Shown here in pieces: positions 16,318 to 25,108 of a stretch of 42,403 nt of DNA. The notes below the pieces were generated by a model. That model did no database searches. It saw only the letters and a program-made list of their open reading frames with translations, and had not been told where the DNA came from. This DNA is from CAAGNP01 sp045595965 (lineage in GTDB: Bacteria > Bacteroidota > Bacteroidia > Bacteroidales > UBA932): NCBI GenBank assembly GCA_045595965.1, contig JAZOBN010000011.1, positions 1 through 42,403 of the forward strand, in the 5' to 3' direction. Positions within the stretch are counted from its first letter, which is position 1; every line of letters starts with the position of its first letter. A program made the translations under genes and the position numbers.

Positions 16318-19138
16318 CGGAGTTTACAAACAATTCTATAATAGGGTAAAACAGATAATCCCTTCAGAAAGACTTTTACACGACGAACTCAGCCTCCTTG
16401 CCTTTGGAACTGATGCTTCATTCTACAGAATGTTACCAAAGCTTGTAATAAAGGCTAAGGATGAAAAAGAGATATCGGCCATTTTAAGTGCCGCTTCCGA
16501 GTTTGATGTTCCTGTAACATTCAGGGCTGCAGGCACATCCCTCTCAGGGCAATCGATAAGTGACTCCGTATTGGTTCTTGTTTCCCACGGATGGGACAAA
16601 CATCAGATTTTGGATAACGGAAAGAAAATAAGGCTCCAAGTGGGAATAAGGGGAATTCGTGCCAATATCTACCTTGCACCTTATGGACGCAAGATAGGCC
16701 CTGACCCTGCATCCACCGACTCGGCAATGATTGGAGGTATCATATCCAATAATGCAAGCGGAATGAGCTGCGGCACCCACGAAAACTCATACAGGACAAT
16801 TGCCGATGCCCGTATCATACTCGCTGATGGAACAATCCTTGACACTGCAGACAAAAATTCTGTTGCCAAATTCAGGGAGACACATAAAGAGATGATTCAG
16901 AAACTTGAAGAGATATCTGCCAGAATCAACTCAAAACCAGAGCTCAAAGAGCGTATTGCCAAGAAGCATTCTATAAAGAACACCACCGGATATGGTTTGA
17001 ACTCTTTTGTCGACTACTCAGATGGGATTGACATTATCAAACATATCATTGTCGGAGCAGAGGGTACTCTGGCCTTTTTGTCAGATGTGACACTCAACAC
17101 TGTTGTAGACCTACCCGACAAAGCACTTGCTTTAATTGTTTACCCGACAATCCAAATTGCTTGTGAAGCGGTCCAGATACTGCGCCACGAACCTGTAAGT
17201 GCTGTAGAGTTGCTCGACAGGCAATCAATCCGCTCAGTGGAAAATGTGGAAGGGTTACCTCCATTTATGAAGACATTGCCTGATGGGTGCTGCGCACTAC
17301 TTGTAGAAACCTGTGCCCAAAGTGACGATGTCCTCAATAAAAATGTGGAGAAGATATCTGAAAGTATCAAAGGTATTGAGACAACTGTCCCATACATATT
17401 TACAAAAGATGCAAAAGAACAGGCAACATTCTGGAAACTCCGCAGAGAGGCACTCCCTACAGTTGCCGGTTTGAGAGAGACAGGAACAACTGCTGTAATC
17501 GAAGATGTTTGCTTCCCTGTTGACCAATTGGCTAAAGCTACTACAGACCTCAGGGAGGTTCTGCACAAAAACGGCTACGATGATGCTGGCATTTTCGGAC
17601 ATGCACTTGCCGGAAACCTTCACTTTATGTTCAACCAGGATTTCCAGCACCAGCCGGAAGTGGACCGGTTCCACAAATTCATGGACGACATTGCTGACCT
17701 TGTAGTGAACAAATATGATAGTTCTATGAAGGCCGAGCACGGCACAGGAAGGAACATTGCCCCTTATGTAAGAAAAGAGTGGGGAGATGAGGCATACGGC
17801 ATCATGAAAGAGGTTAAAGAGATTTTTGACCCTAAAGGTATCCTCAATCCGGGTGTCATCCTTAATGAAGACCCTGCTATCCATGTTTCCAACCTCAAGC
17901 CCAATCCCCCTACACATGAACTTGTGGACAAATGTATGGAGTGTGGCTTCTGCGAGGGTAAATGTGTTGCTGAGGGATTCACTTTGTCACCACGACAGAG
18001 GGTAGCTGTTTATCGTGAAATCAAACATCTCAAGGCTACAGGTCAGGAGCCCCACAGAGCAGCCGAACTTCAGAAGTCATTCAAGTACCAGGGACTTGAC
18101 ACCTGTGCTACAGATAGTCTCTGTGCTATGAGATGTCCCGTAAAAGTGGATACAGGAAAGATGGTAAAGGTTCTCAGAGATGAGGGTCACAGCAAAGGGA
18201 GTGAAAAATTCGCAATGTTCCTTGCCAACAATATCAAAGGTGTAACCTCATTTGCCAGAGGTGGTTTGAATATACTGTACTATATCCGTCTGATGCTCGG
18301 TAAGAAGACTTTCGGAGCAATTGCAAGGGGGATGAGATGGGCATCATTCAACACTATTCCACTATGGACAGATCCATTCCCGAGAGGTAACAGACATTCA
18401 ACATTCAGCACACCTACAAAAAAAACAAGTGATAGTGAGAACAACAATATAGTATATTTCCCTTCTTGTATAACCAGAAGTATGGGTGTATCGAAGAGCT
18501 ATTGTAAAGAGATTGAAATCACTGAGTTAACTAAGAGACTTCTTGAAAAGGCGGGGTACAATGTCATCTATCCAAAGAATCTTGACAAGCTATGCTGTGG
18601 TATGGCATTCTCTTCAAAAGGATTTGTAGAGGCTGGAAAAAAAGTTTCCGATGAATTGGAAGCTGCACTTATGGAGGCATCCAATGGTGGCAAATACCCA
18701 ATTCTATGCGATATGAGCCCATGTCTTTATACAATGCATGCAAATATGGATGGAGGACCATTGAAACTGTACGAACCGGCTGAATTCTCAGAGAAATTCC
18801 TCCTTCCACGTCTAAAAATAACTAAGAAGAGGGGGAAAGTTGCTGTATTCTCTGTCTGCTCTGCCAAGAAGATGTCTGTTGACACCACTTTGGCAAACAT
18901 AGCCAGAGCATGTGCTGAAGAGGTGGTGGTGGTTGAAAGCAACTGCTGCGGTTTTGCCGGTGACAGAGGATTTACACTGCCGGAATTGAATGCTCACGGC
19001 TTGAGATACCTCAAAGAGCAAGTTTACGGATGTGATTCAGGCTATGCGACAAGCAGGACATGTGAAATAGGTCTTTCACACCATAGCGGACTCGAATTCA
19101 AATCTATACTCTACCTTCTGGACAGTTGTTCAGAATAA
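16310..19138 (+). CDS. FAD-linked oxidase fused to Fe-S and CCG domains (D-lactate dehydrogenase-like)
   Basis: A 942-residue fusion. The N-terminal half is a PCMH-type FAD domain (TFRAAGTSLSGQSIS, then GTHENSYRTIADAR) with the FAD-oxidase C domain (AEHGTGRNIAPYVRKEWG). A ferredoxin-like domain has CMECGFCEGKC and CATDSLCAMRCPVK. The C-terminal part has two CCG motifs (KLCCGMAFSSKG and SNCCGFAGDRGF) as in GlpC and LldE. The same architecture is found in Dld-II type D-lactate and in D-2-hydroxyglutarate dehydrogenases; electrons would go to quinone. The exact 2-hydroxyacid cannot be told from the sequence. Confidence 0.9.
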   Translation: MISGVYKQFYNRVKQIIPSERLLHDELSLLAFGTDASFYRMLPKLVIKAKDEKEISAILSAASEFDVPVTFRAAGTSLSGQSISDSVLVLVSHGWDKHQILDNGKKIRLQVGIRGIRANIYLAPYGRKIGPDPASTDSAMIGGIISNNASGMSCGTHENSYRTIADARIILADGTILDTADKNSVAKFRETHKEMIQKLEEISARINSKPELKERIAKKHSIKNTTGYGLNSFVDYSDGIDIIKHIIVGAEGTLAFLSDVTLNTVVDLPDKALALIVYPTIQIACEAVQILRHEPVSAVELLDRQSIRSVENVEGLPPFMKTLPDGCCALLVETCAQSDDVLNKNVEKISESIKGIETTVPYIFTKDAKEQATFWKLRREALPTVAGLRETGTTAVIEDVCFPVDQLAKATTDLREVLHKNGYDDAGIFGHALAGNLHFMFNQDFQHQPEVDRFHKFMDDIADLVVNKYDSSMKAEHGTGRNIAPYVRKEWGDEAYGIMKEVKEIFDPKGILNPGVILNEDPAIHVSNLKPNPPTHELVDKCMECGFCEGKCVAEGFTLSPRQRVAVYREIKHLKATGQEPHRAAELQKSFKYQGLDTCATDSLCAMRCPVKVDTGKMVKVLRDEGHSKGSEKFAMFLANNIKGVTSFARGGLNILYYIRLMLGKKTFGAIARGMRWASFNTIPLWTDPFPRGNRHSTFSTPTKKTSDSENNNIVYFPSCITRSMGVSKSYCKEIEITELTKRLLEKAGYNVIYPKNLDKLCCGMAFSSKGFVEAGKKVSDELEAALMEASNGGKYPILCDMSPCLYTMHANMDGGPLKLYEPAEFSEKFLLPRLKITKKRGKVAVFSVCSAKKMSVDTTLANIARACAEEVVVVESNCCGFAGDRGFTLPELNAHGLRYLKEQVYGCDSGYATSRTCEIGLSHHSGLEFKSILYLLDSCSE

Positions 19139-19145
19139 CAGCACA

Positions 19146-20762
19146 TTAACCCTGACTGGACCTAAGTGTAATAGCTAAAGTAAGATACATCAACGCCATC
19201 AGGGTGAAGATGAATGTCGCTATTCTTCCTATAAAATCTCCATGCCTGACAAAAAATGTCAGGTCATCATTCATATTCAACTCTCCACACAACGCATCTT
19301 CGCTCCACCATTGCGTTACGGCCACCCTCTCCCCTCTCTGATTGATGAAAGCAGAGATACCTGTATTTGCACTTCTTGCAATTGATCTCCTTGTCTCGAT
19401 AGCCCTCAGAGAAGCATACCTCAGGTGTTGTTTGTATCCTGGTGTGTTGCTCCACCATCCGTCATTGGTAATGATGGTCATCACCTGTGCACCTTTCAAG
19501 ACATAATCTCTATAGTAATCCCCATAGACAGATTCATAACAGATAGCACTTCCTATCTTCGTCCCGTCATTTGCAGTAAATATCGATATTTCGGGCTGTG
19601 TACCATAACTTCCTGCAGCTCCCCCCAACTCAATTGCAAGTTTGTTTATAGGGGCAAGCAATTTAGGATATGGGATAAATTCTGTAAGGACAACAAGTTT
19701 GGATTTATGGAAAAAATCGCATTGTGAGGTACTATCGATAAACATCGCCGAATTAAAGGTGTCGTACCAATAATTGTGTGCACTTTTTGCAGTCTCAGTA
19801 ACCTTTCGTGAATATTTTTTAAGAGTTACAGCACCTACAATGAAATTCACATCGGGGTGTTCATCTATAAAAGCTTCAATTTTTCTTACTGTAGGGAATG
19901 CAAGTGGTGCATCTTCATTTATTGTCCAGGTGAATGTTTCTGGTCCAACGACAAAGGCAGTATTGGGTGTAACCTTTTCCTCTGCCAGCCGGAGAAGAAT
20001 GCTATCCTGCTCATCTCTTGAAACATAGGTAAATTTGTCCTGATATGGCTCAATGTTCGGTTGAATGACAACGAACTCCTTGGGAGCCTTCTCCTCTTGA
20101 TACCGGTGGAACATTATTGCCGAAATGACAAAAGGGAGAACGACCAAAATGGCATAAAAAGAGTAGAAGGACACCTTCTCCCTGAGCCCCCTCCCTCTAT
20201 AGGTCAAGATTCTATACAAAAGTACATTGGATAGCAAAATCCATAAACTCCCCCCAAGAGTGCCTGTATATTCGTACCATTGTATCGATTTTATCGACCC
20301 TGCAAATGCATTTCCCAGGACGAGCCACGGCCATGACACCTCTGCTTCAAAATAGTAATGTTCCCATCCGAGCCAAGTGACAATGAAAAAGAGATATGGG
20401 AGGAACGAGTGTGGATTGCTCCCCTCTTTTTGAGCAATTTTTCTCTTGAACAGTCTGTAGAACCAGAACACAAGCCACATTTGTAAAGAATTTAAAAGAA
20501 CGGCTGCAACTGCACCAGGAAGTGTTGCGTGGTATATCCAATATGTGGTTATTCCATTCCAAACCACGAAATAAAGATAGTAACAGATCCCCCCTCTCTT
20601 CAACTTCTCCCGATCAATAATATCCTCCATCAGGAATAGTGGGACCAACCCGAAGAGAGAAAGAAATCCGCAATGTTCTAAAAGAAATGGGAGTGAAAGG
20701 AGTAATGCCGAGATAGAAATCAATCCAGCTATATATAGTTTTGCAACACTTTTTTGTCTCAT
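19146..20762 (-). CDS. lnt: Apolipoprotein N-acyltransferase
   Basis: Inner-membrane enzyme adding the third acyl chain to lipoproteins. About six hydrophobic segments occupy the first 220 residues. The nitrilase domain carries the triad E275 (VVGPETFTW), K355 (FHKSKLVVLTE) and C408 (AICYESVYG). The 538-residue length is typical. It converges on the oxidase gene (7 bases between the stops) and diverges from the LysE-family gene. Several lipoproteins in the window, including the fimbrillin, would be its substrates. Confidence 0.93.
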   Translation of the reverse strand: MRQKSVAKLYIAGLISISALLLSLPFLLEHCGFLSLFGLVPLFLMEDIIDREKLKRGGICYYLYFVVWNGITTYWIYHATLPGAVAAVLLNSLQMWLVFWFYRLFKRKIAQKEGSNPHSFLPYLFFIVTWLGWEHYYFEAEVSWPWLVLGNAFAGSIKSIQWYEYTGTLGGSLWILLSNVLLYRILTYRGRGLREKVSFYSFYAILVVLPFVISAIMFHRYQEEKAPKEFVVIQPNIEPYQDKFTYVSRDEQDSILLRLAEEKVTPNTAFVVGPETFTWTINEDAPLAFPTVRKIEAFIDEHPDVNFIVGAVTLKKYSRKVTETAKSAHNYWYDTFNSAMFIDSTSQCDFFHKSKLVVLTEFIPYPKLLAPINKLAIELGGAAGSYGTQPEISIFTANDGTKIGSAICYESVYGDYYRDYVLKGAQVMTIITNDGWWSNTPGYKQHLRYASLRAIETRRSIARSANTGISAFINQRGERVAVTQWWSEDALCGELNMNDDLTFFVRHGDFIGRIATFIFTLMALMYLTLAITLRSSQG

Positions 20763-20790
20763 TTTTAGGCAATAATGAAATTAGAGAGAA

Positions 20791-20817
20791 CAAAGATAAG
20801 ATATTCTTTTATCTTTG
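20791..20817. promoter_or_regulatory. Palindromic divergent -7 elements of lnt and the LysE gene
   Basis: CAAAGATAA (20791-20799) and TTATCTTTG (20809-20817) form a perfect 9-bp inverted repeat. Each arm is a TATCTTTG -7 element, one firing left into lnt and one right into the exporter. Clear TTTG -33 boxes are missing on both sides. The rightward transcript would start only a few bases before the ATG at 20827. Confidence 0.6.
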
Positions 20818-20826
20818 CATTTGATT

Positions 20827-21477
20827 ATGGAGGTAATGTTAATAGATTTCATCAAAGGTATTATCGTAGGTCTGGGGGCATCAATTCCACTTGGACCTAT
20901 AGGTATCTTGTGTATTCAGAGGACACTAAGCAAAGGTAAGTGGTCTGGTATTGCAACAGGTATCGGTGCAAGTATTTCAGATTTGATATTCTCTGCTGTC
21001 GCCTTACTCGGACTCTCCTTCATAAATGATTTCCTTACCCAATACAGAGAATGGGTAATGGCAATTGGCGGTGTTATAGTTGCTGCTTTTGGTGTCAAGA
21101 TTTTCATCTCAAACCCCATAAAACAGATCAAGAGGGTTAATGAAGGAAACCACCAATATATACAGGATGCCGTTACTGCATTCGTGATGACAATCAGTAA
21201 CCCTGGAGCCATCTTCCTGATTATAGGAATGTTTGCCTTTATTGGGATCGACACAGGTCAATACGAATTCGGAATTGTCCTTGCACCGGCCCTTCTGGGG
21301 GTTGCTGTAGGAACACTGGCTTGGTGGATTACCCTATCTACTGTGATAAACCTTTTCCGAAACAAATTCAGACTAAAACAACTCCTTATCACCAACTGGA
21401 TAGCTGGTGCTATTGTGATGATAATCGGTATAATCTCAATCTTTGAAGGACTGATCCAACTGATTCAGCAATCCTAA
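20827..21477 (+). CDS. LysE-family transporter
   Basis: An integral membrane protein of about 216 residues with five to six hydrophobic helices. The N-terminal GASIPLGPIGILCIQRTLSK matches the LysE/RhtB signature (G-x-x-x-P-x-G-P), and a later NPGAIFLI fits as well. Family members export amino acids such as lysine or homoserine; the substrate here is unknown. The ATG at 20827 was preferred; an ATG at 20836 is also possible, while a TTG at 20815 lies in the -7 element. The stop overlaps the convergent adhesin stop as CTAA. Confidence 0.85.
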   Translation: MEVMLIDFIKGIIVGLGASIPLGPIGILCIQRTLSKGKWSGIATGIGASISDLIFSAVALLGLSFINDFLTQYREWVMAIGGVIVAAFGVKIFISNPIKQIKRVNEGNHQYIQDAVTAFVMTISNPGAIFLIIGMFAFIGIDTGQYEFGIVLAPALLGVAVGTLAWWITLSTVINLFRNKFRLKQLLITNWIAGAIVMIIGIISIFEGLIQLIQQS

Positions 21478-24400
21478 TTGCCCAATAGATTTTCAAATAT
21501 GTGTTCGTGATATAGTGGAAGAGTTGTCCCCTTCTTGCTATTCTTGAATACAAAATGACGGTTTGCTTCATCTGCCACATTCTTCACAATTACCCTTTGT
21601 GGAAGTGGATTGCCCTCAGAATCTTTCACGTCATATGTCCAGCTCCATTCATCCTCTCTTACTGTCCACTCACCGGCTGTCACGGTAATCTTCTTCTTTA
21701 CTGACTCATTACCATCTCCCGTAAGAATAATCCTAAATTGCTGTGCTCCTCCCTTATTAAGTGTAAAAATAGCACTTTCACCCCTCTCCAGTCCATATTT
21801 TTCGAGAATCACATATATGACCTCATATCCCAGAGCAAGACAGAGGTAACGGCGTGATCTGTCATCATTCGGATCATTGTGATCAATACCTCCACTCAGC
21901 TGTGGAATATTCTGGATGTTATTGCTCAACATATCACGATATCTCATATTGGTACCGTCATACTGGTCACCAAGCAACTTTGTACCTTCAGCATAATCGG
22001 TATCATTTGTGATATAGTCCTCAATCCATTTCAAATTATCAGCACCAGGATAACCGTCAAGCTTCATATAGGTGACATCCGGAATATTTACTGTGGTCCC
22101 ATTACCGTTTGCAAAAAGTTCATCAGCACCATTGTCTGCGAGATTTCCAAAAAGTCCGAGGTTCTCAGCAGAGCTAAAAATCAGTGTAGTATTTGAATTG
22201 AGGTATACGCCACCACCCATACCTTCAACCTCAGCAATATCTTTATTGTGTGCTGTAACCCCTGAATATAAGGTACTTCCTGTTTTAAGTGCTTTGTTGT
22301 TCTTGATCTGACCGGCACCGAACGACATGTTTGCTTTATTCATCAGACATACGCCACCGCCATTGACAGCTATGTTCTCTGCTATCTCCACATTACCGAT
22401 AGTCAGGATGATCAAACCATCGACACAAACACCTCCACCATATCTCGCACTATTACCCTCAAGAGTTCCACCACTGAAACTAACAGTTTTATCCTCAGTC
22501 AATGAAGAGTTGTAAACATATACTCCACCTCCATATTGTCCACACTTATTCCTCTGGATCTTTCCGGATCCCATGGTTACTGTACCGTTCATAATATACA
22601 CGCCGCCTCCGTTCTCTACCGATCCATTGTCAGAAATAGAGCCTGCCTCCACATTCAATGCACCACCATCCAGATATACACCACCACCATTTATTGTAAC
22701 AGCATCTCCGCCAGCTTGTAATATTCCATTCTGCGTAATCTCACCATTGGACATAGTGAAGTTTCCATTGTTCATGATACAAACTCCACCGCCATTAGTT
22801 TTTGCAACATTTCCATTGATTTTTCCGCTGGTCTGATAAAAGCTGCCTCCATCAAGGAAAATACCTCCGCCATTCCCAACTTGAGTAGAGTTTCCGGCTA
22901 CTGTTCCCCCTCTCATGGTAAAGTCACCACCATCTGCGATATACACCCCTCCACCTTTGCTTGAAGCAATGTTTCCTAAAATGCTGCCATTATCTCCTTG
23001 ATCTGGAGCAAGGATGAAACTTCCATTTTCAAGATAAACTCCACCTCCATTATTAGCCTCATTATCCTCTATTTGCCCTTTCTTCAACTGATATATACAG
23101 TCATCACCTTTAAGATACACTCCACCGCCAAGACCTGATGTTATATTCCCTGTGATTTTTCCCACTACAAGGTCAAAGTTTCCGTTATTGAGAAATACAC
23201 CACCTCCGTTGACCGCCTTATTGGTAGAGATAGAACCCATAGAGTGATTCAAAATAAAGTTTCCCCCATTCACATAGACACCTCCACCATCTCCAGATGA
23301 AATGTTTCCTGTAATAGCTCCTTGATAGAGGGTAAAGTTTCCACCGTTTACATATACGCCACCACCATTGTTATTAGAAGCTGTATTATTTTTGATCTCA
23401 CCACCTTTCATAGTAAAGTTTCCCAGGGTTCCGCTCCCTACAATATATACCCCTGCCCCCATACCTGAAGAGACACTGTTTCCGACCAGCTGGCCAGCCT
23501 CTATAGTAAAATCTCCGTTTTCAATGTAGATTCCCCCACCATGACCACTTCCTGTGATGTTATTGTTGTTTATCGAACCATTGGCCATTGCCAGGCTACC
23601 CTCCTCAATATAGATTCCACCTCCATTCAATGAGGATATATTATTGGAAATATTGAGTGTATTGTTGTTGATATTTTCGGAGCCCACCTCACCTTTATAA
23701 ACATAGACCCCAGCTCCATTGCTTGCCTTGTTGGTAAGAACGGAACCATAGTTCAATGAGATATTGAATTTATACCCCTTTGAGGACAATGATGTATTTT
23801 CAAAGTAAATACCTCCACCCTGGCTTGGGTATTCATCCCCATAACCTTGTGATATATTATTTTCAATACGTGCCCCGCTTAACTGAAGATTGATGGTAGA
23901 ACCCATTTCAAGAGTCATCTGATCTCCGAAAAACAGATGGACTCCTGCCCCCTTCCCTGGATAAAAGCTACCGTCATAGTCGTAGTATGGGGCATTATTG
24001 TCGTGGATATACATCTTGTCATTAAGGGAATAATTGATAGTGCGTTCACCTGATACAGTTGACCCACCGGTATATCCCTCTATATACAAGCCTGCACCGA
24101 CAGGTGCTGTGTTATATGCAATTTCTGTCTGACCTCCGACAAACTCCATTGTCCCTTGCGATTTTATAGCCCCACCATTGTCATCAGATTTGTTATAAAG
24201 AAATTTACAACCATCTATGGTACATTTTGTCTCCTCAGTACCACGTGCGTTCCAGAACAAAGCACCTCCGTTTCCATCTGATTGCAATGTATTGTTAAAA
24301 TCAACTCTCCTCTGTGCATAATTATAGAGAAAATCCACATTTTGCAATAAAAGGCTGGATACCACACTACCGTATGTCCGGATAGCACCGCCACAATTAT

Positions 24401-25091
24401 TGGTAGTGCCACCACCTGAATTACAATACGACACTTCCGAGTCTGACAGAGTAACAAGGTAACGCCCTTGCATCATAATGGCGCTTCCAAGTTCTGATGT
24501 ACATTTTGTAATCTTTGACTTGCTTAGTGTGACAGGTCCTGTACTACTACTCGTAATGTTTATCGCTCCACCATTTGCGTTACTGCCTCTGATATTCTGG
24601 ATCACTACATTGTACAACTCCATCTCCCCTTCAACTTCTATTCCGCTCTGAAGTGTTCTGGAACTGCTTCCGGGAGAGAGTTCATATGTGGTACTGTTCC
24701 AGGAAAAATCCGCTCCACCATCCAGGGTAATCTTGCATCCATCCTTAGCCTTGATAATCAATTTACCTTCTGGCTTTACTGTAAAAAAACGGGAACGTCC
24801 GGGACTTACTGCCGTTCCGTTGGCATATGTGTCCCCCACCTGACAAATGCCGGTATTTTTTATAAGAACATCCTTCTCTGCAGTAATGGTCAAAGTCTCC
24901 CCTTCAGGAATTCTTATTACCCCTATCATCGTGATATCTCCGGTAACTTTAACCTCACCGTATGCATCCACAACCCCTTGAGAGGTACCCCACACACCAG
25001 ATTCGGGCAACATCTGTTGCCCATGCATAGTAATCCATCCCGACAAAAGCAATGCTATTAGTGATATATATCTATACAGTATTCTCATCAT
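21474..25091 (-). CDS. Large beta-helix surface adhesin with GGG(V/I)Y repeats and SpaA-like C-terminus
   Basis: A 1205-residue secreted protein. A signal peptide (MMRILYRYISLIALLLSGW) is followed by a short domain (30-110), then from about 150 to 1010 some 25 copies of a motif GG(G/A)(V/I/A)(Y/F/C)(V/I/L)xxG, one per turn or two, each with NN or NxA asparagine ladders. This is the pattern of chlamydial polymorphic outer membrane proteins and predicts a right-handed beta-helix. The last 100 residues have no repeats and contain RGESAIFTLNKGG, ITVTAGEWTVREDEWSWTYD and HFVFKNSKKG, which resemble the SpaA/Cna-B-like domains of Gram-positive surface proteins. It lies 17 bases after the fimbrillin and is probably its tip or a partner. 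No typical type IX sorting domain was seen. Confidence 0.75.
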   Translation of the reverse strand: MMRILYRYISLIALLLSGWITMHGQQMLPESGVWGTSQGVVDAYGEVKVTGDITMIGVIRIPEGETLTITAEKDVLIKNTGICQVGDTYANGTAVSPGRSRFFTVKPEGKLIIKAKDGCKITLDGGADFSWNSTTYELSPGSSSRTLQSGIEVEGEMELYNVVIQNIRGSNANGGAINITSSSTGPVTLSKSKITKCTSELGSAIMMQGRYLVTLSDSEVSYCNSGGGTTNNCGGAIRTYGSVVSSLLLQNVDFLYNYAQRRVDFNNTLQSDGNGGALFWNARGTEETKCTIDGCKFLYNKSDDNGGAIKSQGTMEFVGGQTEIAYNTAPVGAGLYIEGYTGGSTVSGERTINYSLNDKMYIHDNNAPYYDYDGSFYPGKGAGVHLFFGDQMTLEMGSTINLQLSGARIENNISQGYGDEYPSQGGGIYFENTSLSSKGYKFNISLNYGSVLTNKASNGAGVYVYKGEVGSENINNNTLNISNNISSLNGGGIYIEEGSLAMANGSINNNNITGSGHGGGIYIENGDFTIEAGQLVGNSVSSGMGAGVYIVGSGTLGNFTMKGGEIKNNTASNNNGGGVYVNGGNFTLYQGAITGNISSGDGGGVYVNGGNFILNHSMGSISTNKAVNGGGVFLNNGNFDLVVGKITGNITSGLGGGVYLKGDDCIYQLKKGQIEDNEANNGGGVYLENGSFILAPDQGDNGSILGNIASSKGGGVYIADGGDFTMRGGTVAGNSTQVGNGGGIFLDGGSFYQTSGKINGNVAKTNGGGVCIMNNGNFTMSNGEITQNGILQAGGDAVTINGGGVYLDGGALNVEAGSISDNGSVENGGGVYIMNGTVTMGSGKIQRNKCGQYGGGVYVYNSSLTEDKTVSFSGGTLEGNSARYGGGVCVDGLIILTIGNVEIAENIAVNGGGVCLMNKANMSFGAGQIKNNKALKTGSTLYSGVTAHNKDIAEVEGMGGGVYLNSNTTLIFSSAENLGLFGNLADNGADELFANGNGTTVNIPDVTYMKLDGYPGADNLKWIEDYITNDTDYAEGTKLLGDQYDGTNMRYRDMLSNNIQNIPQLSGGIDHNDPNDDRSRRYLCLALGYEVIYVILEKYGLERGESAIFTLNKGGAQQFRIILTGDGNESVKKKITVTAGEWTVREDEWSWTYDVKDSEGNPLPQRVIVKNVADEANRHFVFKNSKKGTTLPLYHEHIFENLLGN
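22180..24620 (-). repeat. Coding repeat array of the adhesin
   Basis: The DNA under the GGG(V/I)Y repeats carries recurrent blocks of the type ATATACACCACCTCCA (plus-strand view), spaced by roughly 70 to 130 bases. Between blocks the sequence is diverged, so this is an old protein-level repeat and not a fresh tandem duplication. It may still allow recombination that changes repeat number. Confidence 0.65.
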
Positions 25092-25108
25092 TACAGACTT
25101 TTAATATT

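Noticed and set aside
22180..24620. Regularly repeated blocks considered as a CRISPR array
   Set aside because: Repeats are degenerate, unequal in spacing and lie in one long reading frame encoding GGG(V/I)Y turns; no cas genes are near.
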